Part shown: positions 9,833 to 18,636 of the stretch, one piece after another
Layout: the number at the start of each line of letters is the position of its first letter
How positions within the stretch are numbered: position 1 is the first letter of the stretch
NCBI RefSeq assembly: GCF_032911445.1
Contig: NZ_JAWJEJ010000001.1
Location: 930,001 to 994,000, forward strand
From: Sphingomonas sp. HF-S4
Lineage (GTDB): Bacteria > Pseudomonadota > Alphaproteobacteria > Sphingomonadales > Sphingomonadaceae
Length of the DNA stretch: 64,000 nucleotides
Direction: 5' to 3'
Notes under the pieces: generated by a model
Databases searched by the model: none
What the model was told of the DNA's origin: nothing
What the model saw: only the letters and a program-made list of their open reading frames with translations
Made by a program: the position numbers and the translations under genes

Positions 9833-12151
9833 ATGATCGCCGCAAATCGTCGCGAGCTGCTCGCAGGGGCGGGGCTGGCAGCGCTCGTCTCGTCGACGCC
9901 CGGCCTGGCCCGCGGGCAGCGGGCTCCGGCTGCCACCAAGCCCGACCTCTTCATCGGCACCGGCGGGCACGGCCATACCTTTCCGGGGGCGTCGCTGCCT
10001 TTCGGGATGGTCCAGCTGAGCCCCGATACCGACAATGCGCGCTGGGACGCGTGCTCGGGCTATCACCGCACCGACACCTCGATCATGGGCTTCTCGCACA
10101 CGCACCTCTCCGGCACCGGGATCGGCGACATGCTCGACGTGCTGGTGGTGCCGACGCGCGGCAAGCTCGAGCTCGATCCCGGGAAGCTCGACGATCCCGA
10201 CACGGGCTATCGCCAGCGCTTCTCCGAGGAACATGCCGAGCCCGGCTATTACCGCGTCAAGCTCGAGTCCGGCGTCCTGGCCGAGCTGACCGTCACCGAG
10301 CGGACGGGGCTCCACCGCTATCATTTCCCGGCAGGGCCTGGGCACATCCTGATCGACTTCGCCCACATGATCCTCGACGTGTGGGACAAGGGCACGATCG
10401 TCGACCAGGCCTCGCTGTCGATCGACGCGAGTGGCGTGATCACCGGCAGCCGGCGCGTGCATCGCTGGGCCAAGGGGCGCCACATCCACTTCGCGCTCCA
10501 GCTCTCGCGCCGCCCGAGCCGTGTCGAATTCTTCGGCGACGGCAACAAGCCTGCCGGCGCCAAGGGCGTCACCGGCAACAAGCTAAAGCTTGCCCTGTTC
10601 TTCGACGAGGCCGGTGGCGCGCCGATCCTGGTCAAGACCGGCGTTTCGGCGATCGACGTCGCGGGCGCCAAGACCGCGCTCGCTGCCGAGGCACCCGGCT
10701 GGGATTTCGATCGCGCCGCCACCGCCGCGCGCCGCGCATGGGCGAAGGAGCTCGATTGCGTCCGCGTCGAGGGCGGCAGCGCCGACCAGCGCACGATCAT
10801 GGCGAGCGCGCTCTATCACTGCTTCCTCGCGCCGACGCTCTTCACCGATCGCGACGGCCGCTATGTCGGCATGGACGCCAAGGTCCATCAGGCGCCCGCC
10901 GACACGCCGGCGTTCAGCACCTATTCGCTATGGGACACTTATCGCGCGCTGCACCCGCTGCTGACGCTGGTCCAGCCCGAGCGCGCGGCGATGTTCACCC
11001 GCGACCTGATCCGCCAAACCCAGCAGAGCCCCTGTGGCCCGCCGGTCTGGCAGCTCCAGGGGATCGAGACCGGCTGCATGATCGGCTGGCATTCGGTCTC
11101 GGTGCTCGCCGAGGCGAAGGCCAAGGGCATACAGGCGGATTATGCCGCGGCCTGGCCCAATATCCGCCGCCGTGCCTTCGATCGCACCTTCAAGGACAGC
11201 GACGGCTCGCTAGGCCGCGGATATTATTACGACCTGAACTACATCCCTGCCGACAAGATCTGGGAATCGGTCAGCCGTACCCAGGAATATGCCTATGACG
11301 ATTGGGCGATGGCGGTGCTCGCCGATGCTGCCGGGGCGAAGGATGACGCCGCGAAGCTGCGTGAACGTAGCCGCAATTATCGCAACGTCCTCGATCCCAA
11401 GACGCGCTTCGCCAAGCCCAAATTCTCGGACGGCAGCTGGTGGGCGAACTACGACCCAATCCAGATCGGCCATGACGTCAAGAAGCACCGCGATTATACC
11501 GAGGCGAATGGCTGGCAGGCGACCTTCCTCAACCAGCACGACGTCTATGGCCTGATCGAGCATTTCGGCGGCGACGCGGCGTTCGAGAAGCAACTCGACG
11601 CGCTGTTCAACGCGCCCTCGACGCTGCCCGAGAACGCGCCGCCTGACATTTCAGGGCTCGTCGGCCAGTACGCGCACGGCAACGAGCCCAACCACCACGT
11701 GGCCTATCTCTACGCTTATGCCGGCGCGCCCGCCAAGACCCAGGCGATGATCCGCCGGCTGTGCACCGAAATGTACAAGGCCGATCCCGACGGCGAGATC
11801 GGCAACGACGATTGCGGCCAGATGAGTGCGTGGTTCGTGCTGAGCGCGCTCGGTTTCTATCCGGTCGATCCGGTGAGCGCGGTGTACGTGCTGGGATCGC
11901 CGCTGTTCGACAAGGCCGAGGTGCGGCTGGGGCAGGGGCGGACGCTTCGCGTGATCGCCCGCGGCAATGCCGCCGACGCGCCCTATGTCCAGTCGGTGCG
12001 CTGGAACGGCAAGCCCTGGACGAAGAACTGGATCGACCATGCCGATCTGGTGAAGGGCGGCGAGCTGGAGTTCGTGATGGGCAACACGCCTTCGCGTTTC
12101 GGCACCGCCAAGGCGGACCGGCCGCCGTCGTTCGGGCGCGGGGCCGCTTAG
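9833..12151 (+). CDS. GH92 alpha-mannosidase, second copy, Tat-like signal
   Basis: A 772-residue GH92 protein, clearly diverged from the copy at 6049. The ATG at 9833 follows GGAGCAAGACC, 14 bases after the GH125 stop, and opens with MIAANRRELLAGAGLAALV, a twin-arginine-like signal. Family motifs: FIGTGGHGHTFPGASLPFGM, SGYHRTDTSIMGFSHTHLSG, YSLWDTYRALHPLLTL, CMIGWHSVSVLAEA, HGNEPNHHVAYLYAYAG and GNDDCGQMSAWFVLSALGFY. Two GH92 copies with different sequence suggest different linkages, for example alpha-1,2 versus alpha-1,3 (inference). The gene ends at a pair of inverted repeats facing the ROK regulator gene. Confidence 0.93.
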   Translation: MIAANRRELLAGAGLAALVSSTPGLARGQRAPAATKPDLFIGTGGHGHTFPGASLPFGMVQLSPDTDNARWDACSGYHRTDTSIMGFSHTHLSGTGIGDMLDVLVVPTRGKLELDPGKLDDPDTGYRQRFSEEHAEPGYYRVKLESGVLAELTVTERTGLHRYHFPAGPGHILIDFAHMILDVWDKGTIVDQASLSIDASGVITGSRRVHRWAKGRHIHFALQLSRRPSRVEFFGDGNKPAGAKGVTGNKLKLALFFDEAGGAPILVKTGVSAIDVAGAKTALAAEAPGWDFDRAATAARRAWAKELDCVRVEGGSADQRTIMASALYHCFLAPTLFTDRDGRYVGMDAKVHQAPADTPAFSTYSLWDTYRALHPLLTLVQPERAAMFTRDLIRQTQQSPCGPPVWQLQGIETGCMIGWHSVSVLAEAKAKGIQADYAAAWPNIRRRAFDRTFKDSDGSLGRGYYYDLNYIPADKIWESVSRTQEYAYDDWAMAVLADAAGAKDDAAKLRERSRNYRNVLDPKTRFAKPKFSDGSWWANYDPIQIGHDVKKHRDYTEANGWQATFLNQHDVYGLIEHFGGDAAFEKQLDALFNAPSTLPENAPPDISGLVGQYAHGNEPNHHVAYLYAYAGAPAKTQAMIRRLCTEMYKADPDGEIGNDDCGQMSAWFVLSALGFYPVDPVSAVYVLGSPLFDKAEVRLGQGRTLRVIARGNAADAPYVQSVRWNGKPWTKNWIDHADLVKGGELEFVMGNTPSRFGTAKADRPPSFGRGAA

Positions 12152-12161
12152 AACCAGCGTC

Positions 12162-12229
12162 CTCCGGCGAAGGCTGGAGCGCTGGGTAGCTAAGGTCGGC
12201 GCCTCCCAACGCTCCGGCCTTCGCCGGAG
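12162..12229. repeat. Pair of inverted REP-like palindromes between convergent genes
   Basis: The arms 12162-12181 and 12210-12229 are inverted copies matching at 19 of 20 bases. Each arm is itself a hairpin (CTCCGGC, 4-base loop, GCCGGAG; one G-T pair in the left arm). The pair sits exactly between the convergent GH92 and ROK regulator genes, so it can act as a bidirectional terminator and resembles REP/BIME elements. Confidence 0.75.
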
Positions 12230-12237
12230 CACATCGG

Positions 12238-13422
12238 TCAGGCCGAAGCCTTCCACAGAGCCGCCTGTTTGGGCAGCAGGAAGTGGCTGAACGGCAGGAT
12301 CGCTGCGCCCACGGCGGGCGCATCCTCGGACAGCGCGGCACGGATGACCGGCGCGACCGTCGGCAACACCCCGGCGCGCTCCTGCATCAGCTCGTTGGCG
12401 CGTTCGGCCAGCCGCTCGAGCAATGCAGTCGGCAGCCGGCCACCGATGAGCACCGCCGCCGGGTTGATCAGGCAGTTGATCGCGTCGAGCGGGACGGTAA
12501 GCTGGCGTGCCGCATCCTCGATCCATGCGGCGACGCAGGCGTTGGTCGCGTCGTTTGCGTCGGCGGCGCCCATCACGTCGGCGAGCTTGCATCCGTTGCT
12601 CTCGAGATGGCGCGCCAGCCCCGACAGCGAGACCATCCGCTGGACCTCTTCGCCCGATGCCGCGCGCATGAAGCCGAGCTCGCCGCTGCGCCCGTCGGCG
12701 CCGCGCAGATACGAGCCGTCGACCACCAGCCCGCCGCCGAGCCCCGACGAGATCAGTACATAGAAGAAGCTGTTGTTGGTATGGCCGAGCCCGAGCTGCA
12801 TCTCGCCCATCGCCGCGGCGGCGGCGTCGTTCTCGACGAACACCGGCAGGTCGAGCGGTTCGCGGAACAGCGCGGCCATGTTGGTCTTGTCCCACGCTGC
12901 ATAGTCGGCGGGGCGGCCGGGCAACTCGACGCGCCCGAGATCGTCGGGCACCGCGACGCCGATCCCTACCACCTTGGCGACATCGACTCCCGCTTTCCGG
13001 AGCATGTTCTTGATCGATTTCCGGTAGAGCGCGCGAACCTGGTCGGGCAGCGCGAAATCGACTTCCTCGGAGACGCGGGTAAGCGTTTCGCCCGAGAAAT
13101 CGACCAGCACCAACGTGATATGATCGCGGTCGATATTGACGCCGATCGAATAGCACGCGTCGGGGCGGACGACGAGCTTGGTCGGCGGCTGGCCGCGCCC
13201 CCCGCGGCGCTGCCCGGCCTCGTCGATCAGGCCGTCCTGGAACAGCCGCTTGGTGATGTTGGCGATCGCCGGGCCGGTCAGCCCGGTGATTCCGGCGAGC
13301 TCGACGCGGGTGAGCGGGCCGAGCACGCGGATCGCGTGGAGCGTCACGCGCTGGTTGTGATCGGCAGCGCGCTCAAGGTTGGTGCCCGATAGCCGCGGGC
13401 GCGTGCGGGTGGTGGCCGTCAT
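12238..13422 (-). CDS. ROK-family transcriptional repressor
   Basis: A 394-residue regulator of the NagC/Mlc/XylR type. The N-terminal winged helix-turn-helix (residues about 20-80: TRVELAGITGLTGPAIANIT, then RRGGRGQPPTKL) is followed by a ROK sugar-binding domain with GVNIDRDHITL, VFVENDAAAAAMGE, SSGLGGGLVVDGSYLRGA and a GELGFM segment. The usual zinc-site cysteines of ROK kinases are not evident, fitting a regulator. It lies 31 bases downstream of a sugar porter gene on the same strand and probably forms a two-gene operon with it. Expected role: releases DNA when the sugar from this glycan locus is present; the likely target is the AT-rich divergent region near 14813-14850. Confidence 0.87.
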   Translation of the reverse strand: MTATTRTRPRLSGTNLERAADHNQRVTLHAIRVLGPLTRVELAGITGLTGPAIANITKRLFQDGLIDEAGQRRGGRGQPPTKLVVRPDACYSIGVNIDRDHITLVLVDFSGETLTRVSEEVDFALPDQVRALYRKSIKNMLRKAGVDVAKVVGIGVAVPDDLGRVELPGRPADYAAWDKTNMAALFREPLDLPVFVENDAAAAAMGEMQLGLGHTNNSFFYVLISSGLGGGLVVDGSYLRGADGRSGELGFMRAASGEEVQRMVSLSGLARHLESNGCKLADVMGAADANDATNACVAAWIEDAARQLTVPLDAINCLINPAAVLIGGRLPTALLERLAERANELMQERAGVLPTVAPVIRAALSEDAPAVGAAILPFSHFLLPKQAALWKASA

Positions 13423-13453
13423 GCGTCGGCGCTATCCATCTTGTGCAAGCCTG

Positions 13454-14782
13454 TCATCCTTGACCCTCGACTGTCCGTTCCATCGTCTCCAGCGCCACCC
13501 CGCGCGTTTCGGGGAAATAGCGCCAGATCACACCAGCCTGCACCAGCATCGCGCCCGCGAATAGCCAGAATGGCAATGCCTGGGTATATTGTGCCACCAC
13601 AGGAAAGCCGAATGCGATCAGCGCATTCACGCCCCAATGCGTCGCGCTGCCCAGCGACTGGCCCCGCGCGCGCACCGCGGTGGGGAAGATCTCGGAGAGA
13701 TACACCCAGATCACCGCGCCCTGCGAGATCGCGAAGAACAGGATGAACCCGATCAGCGCGGGCAGCAGCAGCGTCTGGCCCTGACCGGTCGAGTAGATCA
13801 GCGCCACCGCGGCGAGCGCCACCGCGGTGCCGAGCGCACCGACCAGCAGCAGCGGCTTGCGTCCGACCCGGTCGATCACCGCCATACCCAGGATCGTCGC
13901 GAACAGGTTCGCCACGCCGATCGCCACGGCCTGGAGATCGGCCGAGACGCTGTCGAACCCCGCCGCGGCGAAGATGTCGCCGAGATAATAGAGGATCGCA
14001 TTGATCCCTGAGAGCTGGTTGAACATCGCCAGCGCGATCGCGAGCAGGATCGGCTTGCGGTGGAGTCGCCAGCTGAGCCGATCGTCGCCCGGCGCCGTCG
14101 CGCCCCGGGCGAATTGCGGGAGCAGCACATCGGGATCTCCCATCGAGAGCGTGCCGATCGCCTGCCGTGCCTCGTCGGTGCGGCCACGATGCGCAAGCCA
14201 GCGCGGGCTGTGCGGAATGCGCAGCAGCAGCGCGAGGAAGATCAGCGCGGGCACCGCCGCGACGCCGAGCTTGATCCGCCATGCCAGGTCGCCCTCGATC
14301 GCCTGCGCGATCCGGAAATTGCTGACGTAGGCGGCGAGGATGCCGATCACGATGCTAAGCTGGAAGAAGCCGACGAGCATGCCGCGCCGCGCGGGCGGGC
14401 TCACTTCGGTGATATAGACCGGCGCGAGCACTGAAGAACCGCCGATCGCGAGCCCGCCTAGGAAGCGGAACGCGACGAGCATCGCCAGCCCGCCGCTGAA
14501 CGCCGATCCCACGGCCGAGACGATATAGGCGATCGCGATCCAGACCAGCACGGTCCGGCTGCCATGCCGGTCGCCGGGCCCGCCCGCGCCGAGCGCGCCG
14601 ACAAGCGTTCCGACCAGAGCCGCGGAGACTGCGGCGCCCAGTTGCGCCGGCGAAAGTTCGAACGTCCCGCGCAATGCGTCGGTCACCCCGGCGATCACCG
14701 CGGTATCGAATCCGAACAGCAGCCCAGCCAGGCTGGCGGCGATAATCGCCGAGGGGTTCAGCTTGTTGCCTGCTGCACTCAT
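13454..14782 (-). CDS. MFS sugar porter family transporter (sugar:H+ symporter type)
   Basis: A 442-residue inner-membrane carrier with 12 predicted helices in the sugar porter (XylE/GalP/AraE) family. Signatures include LLFGFDTAVIAGV in helix 1, GDRHGSR in the 2-3 loop, RFLGGLAIGGSSVLAPVYI in helix 4, the PHSPRWL segment, QLSGINAILYY in helix 7, DRVGRKPLL and the PTAVRARGQSL/ PETRG end motifs. It should import a monosaccharide, probably mannose or another hexose freed by the nearby hydrolases. It is transcribed away from the ROK kinase gene at 14905, with the ROK repressor gene downstream. Confidence 0.9.
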   Translation of the reverse strand: MSAAGNKLNPSAIIAASLAGLLFGFDTAVIAGVTDALRGTFELSPAQLGAAVSAALVGTLVGALGAGGPGDRHGSRTVLVWIAIAYIVSAVGSAFSGGLAMLVAFRFLGGLAIGGSSVLAPVYITEVSPPARRGMLVGFFQLSIVIGILAAYVSNFRIAQAIEGDLAWRIKLGVAAVPALIFLALLLRIPHSPRWLAHRGRTDEARQAIGTLSMGDPDVLLPQFARGATAPGDDRLSWRLHRKPILLAIALAMFNQLSGINAILYYLGDIFAAAGFDSVSADLQAVAIGVANLFATILGMAVIDRVGRKPLLLVGALGTAVALAAVALIYSTGQGQTLLLPALIGFILFFAISQGAVIWVYLSEIFPTAVRARGQSLGSATHWGVNALIAFGFPVVAQYTQALPFWLFAGAMLVQAGVIWRYFPETRGVALETMERTVEGQG

Positions 14783-14812
14783 CGCTTTCCTCTCCCCGAC
14801 CGTTGTTCGGCC

Positions 14813-14850
14813 ATTGAATTATGAAATTTGGATTATTAATGCGGTGACAG
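14813..14850. promoter_or_regulatory. AT-rich divergent promoter/operator region
   Basis: In the 122-base gap between the divergent porter and ROK kinase genes, bases 14813-14843 are strikingly AT-rich (ATTGAATTATGAAATTTGG, then ATTATTAAT), unlike the flanks. ROK repressors of the NagC/Mlc type bind AT-rich operators with TTATT/AATAA-like arms, so this is a likely site for the regulator at 12238. No exact palindrome was found; the call is by composition and position. Confidence 0.4.
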
Positions 14851-14904
14851 GGCTGCGCAAGCCCAGGGATTCACAGGCGGACAATAGCCGCGAAAGGGAG
14901 GGGT

Positions 14905-15852
14905 ATGTCGAACGCATCGTCGTCGTCCGAGGCAGTGGACGTATCGGACGGCGCTGCGGCCGGCGCATTGCCCTATGCGGGGGTCGAACTGGGTGGCACC
15001 AAATGCGTCTGCACGCTGGCGTTCGGACCCGATCGGGTGTTGGACCAGCGCACCGTGCCGACCACCAGCCCGGACGAGACATTGCCCGCTTTGCTTGCGA
15101 TCCTGCACGATTGGGATGCGAAGGGCGGTTTTGCGGCACTCGGCATCGCCTCGTTCGGGCCGATCGATCTCGATCCGCGGTCGACCGATTATGGCCAGAT
15201 TCTCGCGACCAACAAGCCGCGCTGGCCGGGCACCGACGTGCTCGGAACGCTATCGGCGCCGTTCAGCGTGCCGGTGGGGCTCGATACCGACGTCAACGGC
15301 GCGGCACTGGCCGAGATCGCCTGGGGCAGCGGGCAGGGGATGGAAGACTTCGCCTATGTGACGATCGGCACCGGCATCGGCGTCGGCCTCATCGTCCACG
15401 GCCAGCCGACCCGTGGCTTCGCGCACAGCGAATGGGGCCATATGCGCGTGCCCCGGCTCGCCTCCGACGATCATCCCAGCGTCTGCAACTTCCACGACGA
15501 TTGCGTCGAGGGACTCGCTTCGGGCTCGGCGCTGGTGTCCCGGCTTGCCGGGCGCGGGGTGAGCGAGCTTGCCGAGAACGATCCGGTGTGGGAGCCGATC
15601 GTCAAATATATCGCGGCGATGGCGCACGCTCTGGTGTGCGGCGCCGCGCCGCGCCGAATCGCGATCGGCGGCGGCGTGCTCACGGCCCAGCCGCATCTGC
15701 TCGCGCGGATCGAAGACGCGCTCGCAAAGAGTCTCAACGGCTATATGCAACTCCCCGAGGGCGAGCAGTATGTCTGCCGGCCGGCGCTAGACGGCATGGC
15801 GGGGCCGCTCGGCTCGATCGCGTTGGCCATCGCGGCTGGCAAAGCCGGCTGA
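14905..15852 (+). CDS. ROK-family sugar kinase (fructokinase/mannokinase type)
   Basis: A 315-residue cytoplasmic kinase. The ATG at 14905 follows AAAGGGAGGGGT. It has the ATP-binding motif GVELGGTKC (residues 26-34), the catalytic DTDVNGAALAE, the GTGIGVGLIV loop, the ROK zinc-site segment CNFHDDCVEGLASG and a C-terminal GGGV. The DTDVN form and the zinc cluster resemble the ScrK/GmuE fructokinase group rather than glucokinases; the related Bacillus subtilis GmuE sits in a glucomannan operon. Here it would phosphorylate imported mannose or fructose. The FHS transporter follows 64 bases later and is probably co-transcribed. Confidence 0.88.
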   Translation: MSNASSSSEAVDVSDGAAAGALPYAGVELGGTKCVCTLAFGPDRVLDQRTVPTTSPDETLPALLAILHDWDAKGGFAALGIASFGPIDLDPRSTDYGQILATNKPRWPGTDVLGTLSAPFSVPVGLDTDVNGAALAEIAWGSGQGMEDFAYVTIGTGIGVGLIVHGQPTRGFAHSEWGHMRVPRLASDDHPSVCNFHDDCVEGLASGSALVSRLAGRGVSELAENDPVWEPIVKYIAAMAHALVCGAAPRRIAIGGGVLTAQPHLLARIEDALAKSLNGYMQLPEGEQYVCRPALDGMAGPLGSIALAIAAGKAG

Positions 15853-15916
15853 GCCGTGCAACCAAGCACAACAAATGCGGGCGGCAACAGCCCGCGAGAC
15901 CAGGAAGGATAAGCCC

Positions 15917-17248
15917 TTGGCGCGTTCGAGCTCGACGAGCACCACGCTGGCATTCGCCGCCGTCACCACCTTGTTCTTCGCCTGGGGGTTCATCACTTCG
16001 CTGATCGATCCGCTGGTCGCATCGGTGAAGGGCATCTTCACGCTGACCAATTTTCAGGCGCAGGCCGCCGCCTCGGCCTTCTTCGCGGCCTATGGCCTGG
16101 TCTCGTTCCCGGCCGCGGCACTGCTCTCGCGTGCCAAGTCGATCCCGACGATCCTGATTGCGTTGGGGCTGATGATCGCCGGCTGCCTGGTGATGCTCGC
16201 TGCGGCCAATCTCGCGGTGTTCACCCTGGTGCTGCTCGGCTTGTTCATCCTCGCCAGTGGGATCACCATCCTGCAGGTTGCTGCCAACCCGCTCGCCGCA
16301 GCGCTCGGCGATCCGCGCTACAGCCACCTCCGGCTGACGCTCAGCCAGACCTTCAATTCGTTCGGCACCTTCCTCGGCCCGTTGCTCGGTGCCCACCTGT
16401 TCCTCAAGGGCGTCGAAGTGAAGAAAGGCGAAGTGATCACCGATGCGGTGCGCGCGCAGGCGCTTGCCGGGATTGACTCGGCCTATCTGTGGATCTGCGG
16501 GCTGATCGCCGCGCTCGCGCTGTTCTTCTGGCTCAGCCGCCGGATCGTCACTTCGGCCGCGCCGCCGGTCGCCTCGACCGCGGGGCTGTTCTCGGCGCTC
16601 AACTCGCGCTGGGCGCTGTTCGGCGGGCTGGCGATCTTCCTTTATGTCGGCGCCGAAGTCGCGATCGGAACCCAGATGGCGCTGCTGCTCAACGACAATA
16701 GCGTGTGGGGCCGCTCGGACGCGGCGTTCGGCGTGCCGGTGCTCGGCTATCTGATGGGCAGCGACGGTGTCCCCGGCGTGTCGCTCCAGGAAGCCGGCAA
16801 GGCCGTCGCGCTCTACTGGCTTGGCGCGATGGTCGGCCGCGCGATCGGCTCGGCGCTGCTCGTCCGCGTCCGCGCGCATCTGCTGCTCGCGCTATTCACG
16901 GCGATCGCCTCGGCGATGTGCCTCTATGTCTTCGCCGTCGGTGGGGTGACCGCAGGCTTCGTCGCACTGTCGATCGGCCTGTTCAACTCGATTATGTTCC
17001 CGGTGATCTTCACCCTCACGCTCGAACGCTCCACCGGCACGGTCGAATCTACCTCAGGACTGCTCTGCACGGCGATCGTTGGCGGCGCACTGCTGCCCCT
17101 CCTAGTCGGCGCATTGTCCGACGCCAATGGCTATGCCTTTGCGCTGATCGTGCCGGCGGCGTGCTATGCGGCGCTGTGCGTGTTCGCTTTCCTCGCAGGC
17201 CGCGCACCGATCCTCCGCCGTGAGGCGCAGGGCGTATCGCTACACTGA
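15917..17248 (+). CDS. FHS-family sugar importer (FucP/GluP type), TTG start
   Basis: A 443-residue, 12-helix sugar:H+ symporter of the fucose/glucose-galactose family. The start is set at TTG 15917, eight bases after AGGAAGGAT; the ATG at 15875 would add a charged leader without a Shine-Dalgarno. Family motifs: VTTLFFAWGFITSLIDPL in helix 1, QVAANPLAAALGDPRYSHLR, SQTFNSFGTFLGPLLGAHL, ALFGGLAIFLYVGAEVAIG and FNSIMFPVIFTLTLERS. It provides inner-membrane uptake for the monosaccharide phosphorylated by the upstream ROK kinase. A long inverted repeat follows its stop. Confidence 0.9.
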   Translation: MARSSSTSTTLAFAAVTTLFFAWGFITSLIDPLVASVKGIFTLTNFQAQAAASAFFAAYGLVSFPAAALLSRAKSIPTILIALGLMIAGCLVMLAAANLAVFTLVLLGLFILASGITILQVAANPLAAALGDPRYSHLRLTLSQTFNSFGTFLGPLLGAHLFLKGVEVKKGEVITDAVRAQALAGIDSAYLWICGLIAALALFFWLSRRIVTSAAPPVASTAGLFSALNSRWALFGGLAIFLYVGAEVAIGTQMALLLNDNSVWGRSDAAFGVPVLGYLMGSDGVPGVSLQEAGKAVALYWLGAMVGRAIGSALLVRVRAHLLLALFTAIASAMCLYVFAVGGVTAGFVALSIGLFNSIMFPVIFTLTLERSTGTVESTSGLLCTAIVGGALLPLLVGALSDANGYAFALIVPAACYAALCVFAFLAGRAPILRREAQGVSLH

Positions 17249-17264
17249 GGTACGCCACCCCCAT

Positions 17265-17340
17265 CCGTTCGTTTCGAGCGAAGTCGAGAAACGGCCACCA
17301 GTACCCAGATCCGTTTCTCGACTACGCTCGAAACGAACGG
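17265..17340. repeat. 30-bp inverted repeat between convergent genes
   Basis: The arms 17265-17294 and 17311-17340 are inverted copies matching at 29 of 30 bases, with a 16-base spacer. Each arm contains an imperfect internal palindrome (CGTTTC ... GAAACG). It sits between the convergent FHS transporter and FG-GAP genes, so it may act as a bidirectional terminator; its form suggests a dispersed genomic repeat. No second copy was noticed in this window. Confidence 0.75.
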
Positions 17341-17359
17341 TGGGATGGTGAAGCAGCGG

Positions 17360-18616
17360 TTAGCTGCCCAGCAGCAACCGCGCCTGGGTGCCCCAGCCGC
17401 CGATGAACAGGTCGGCGATCCCGTCGCCGTCGACGTCGCCGACCGCCATGCTCCAGCTCCGGCCCTGGGTGACGGTCGGGATCGTCGCCGCGGTGAGGTC
17501 GCGGAACCTCCCCTTGCCGTCATTGGCATAGGCGCGGACCTGCATCGGCTTGAACCCGGGCACGTCGATCGCGCCGGCGATGATGTCGGGGTGCCCGTCG
17601 CGGTTGAAGTCGACCACCGCGCCGCCCCAGCTCGAGAAGCGGTTGGCGGGCAGCCGTGCCGCAGTCTCGTCGACGAAGCGGCCCTTGGCGTCCTGCATCA
17701 GCAGCCGCGCCTGCGGATCCTTCTCCCATTTGCCGGCATTGCTCGTCAGGTTGAGCAGCAGGATATCGAGCCGCTTGTCGCCATTGGCGTCGAAGATATG
17801 GACTTCGCGTGTCTCGAGCGGCGTGAGCTGGTCGAGGCGGTCCGAGGCGTCGGTGAAACGGCCCTTGCCATCGTTGAGGAAGAGGCGGGTAGGGGGCGCC
17901 TCAGTCGCGACGACCATGTCGAGATCGCCATCGCCGTCGAGATCGGCAAGCGCGACGCCCTGCGCCTTGTTGGCGATCTCGGGCAGGTGACTGTTGGAAG
18001 CATCAACGAACCAGCCGGGGCGCTTGGGATCGTTCAGCCACAGGAAGTTGCGCCCGCCGTCCTCGTCCTTGACGCCGCTGATCCCCGAATTGCCGACGAC
18101 GATGTCGGGCAGCCCGTCGCCGTTGACATCGCCCACCGCGAGTCCGTTACCGACGCTCATTTTCGGCAGCCGGTCGCTCGCGTCGATGAAGCTGCCGTCG
18201 CCGCGGCCGAGAAACAGCTGGTGCGTGCGATCGTCCTCGGCGACGAACACCAGATCGATATGGCCGTCGCGGTTGAAATCGGCAGCGCGGACATGCTCGG
18301 CATCGTGCGCGCGCGTGCCTAGCGCGCCCTCGCGCCAAGTGAAGCGCCCCTTTCCGTCGTTGATATACAGCCGGTTGGGCGCACCTTCGACGGCCAGCGC
18401 CGCATCGAGATCGCCGTCGCCGTCTACGTCGACCAGCGCGATATCGAGCGCATGGAGTTCGGGCGCCTGCGGGACATGCGTGGCGGTGACGTCGAGGAAC
18501 CGGGTCTGCGTCGCCGGGGCTTCCGGCGTCTGCGCGTGGCAGGCGCTCGCACTCAGCAGCGCGAGCGCCCATGCCAGCGGGCGGCGGTGCCTGGGGTCAT
18601 TTGTACGTGAACCCAT
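17360..18616 (-). CDS. Secreted FG-GAP/VCBS beta-propeller protein
   Basis: A 418-residue exported protein. The ATG at 18616 is preceded by AAGGGAG and gives a signal peptide (GSRTNDPRHRRPLAWALALL...CHAQ); a longer in-frame leader to 18790 overlaps the GMC gene and is not coding. Seven repeats carry calcium-binding-like loops: DVDGDGDLD, NRDGHIDL, DVNGDGLPD, DLDGDGDLD, DANGDKRLD, DFNRDGHPD and DVDGDGIAD, predicting a seven-bladed propeller. It is the last gene of the nine-gene operon, 20 bases after the GMC oxidoreductase. Its biochemical role is unknown; it could be a scaffold or glycoside-binding protein for the periplasmic enzymes. Confidence 0.85.
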   Translation of the reverse strand: MGSRTNDPRHRRPLAWALALLSASACHAQTPEAPATQTRFLDVTATHVPQAPELHALDIALVDVDGDGDLDAALAVEGAPNRLYINDGKGRFTWREGALGTRAHDAEHVRAADFNRDGHIDLVFVAEDDRTHQLFLGRGDGSFIDASDRLPKMSVGNGLAVGDVNGDGLPDIVVGNSGISGVKDEDGGRNFLWLNDPKRPGWFVDASNSHLPEIANKAQGVALADLDGDGDLDMVVATEAPPTRLFLNDGKGRFTDASDRLDQLTPLETREVHIFDANGDKRLDILLLNLTSNAGKWEKDPQARLLMQDAKGRFVDETAARLPANRFSSWGGAVVDFNRDGHPDIIAGAIDVPGFKPMQVRAYANDGKGRFRDLTAATIPTVTQGRSWSMAVGDVDGDGIADLFIGGWGTQARLLLGS

Positions 18617-18636
18617 TCCCGCCGCTCCCTTGTGGC

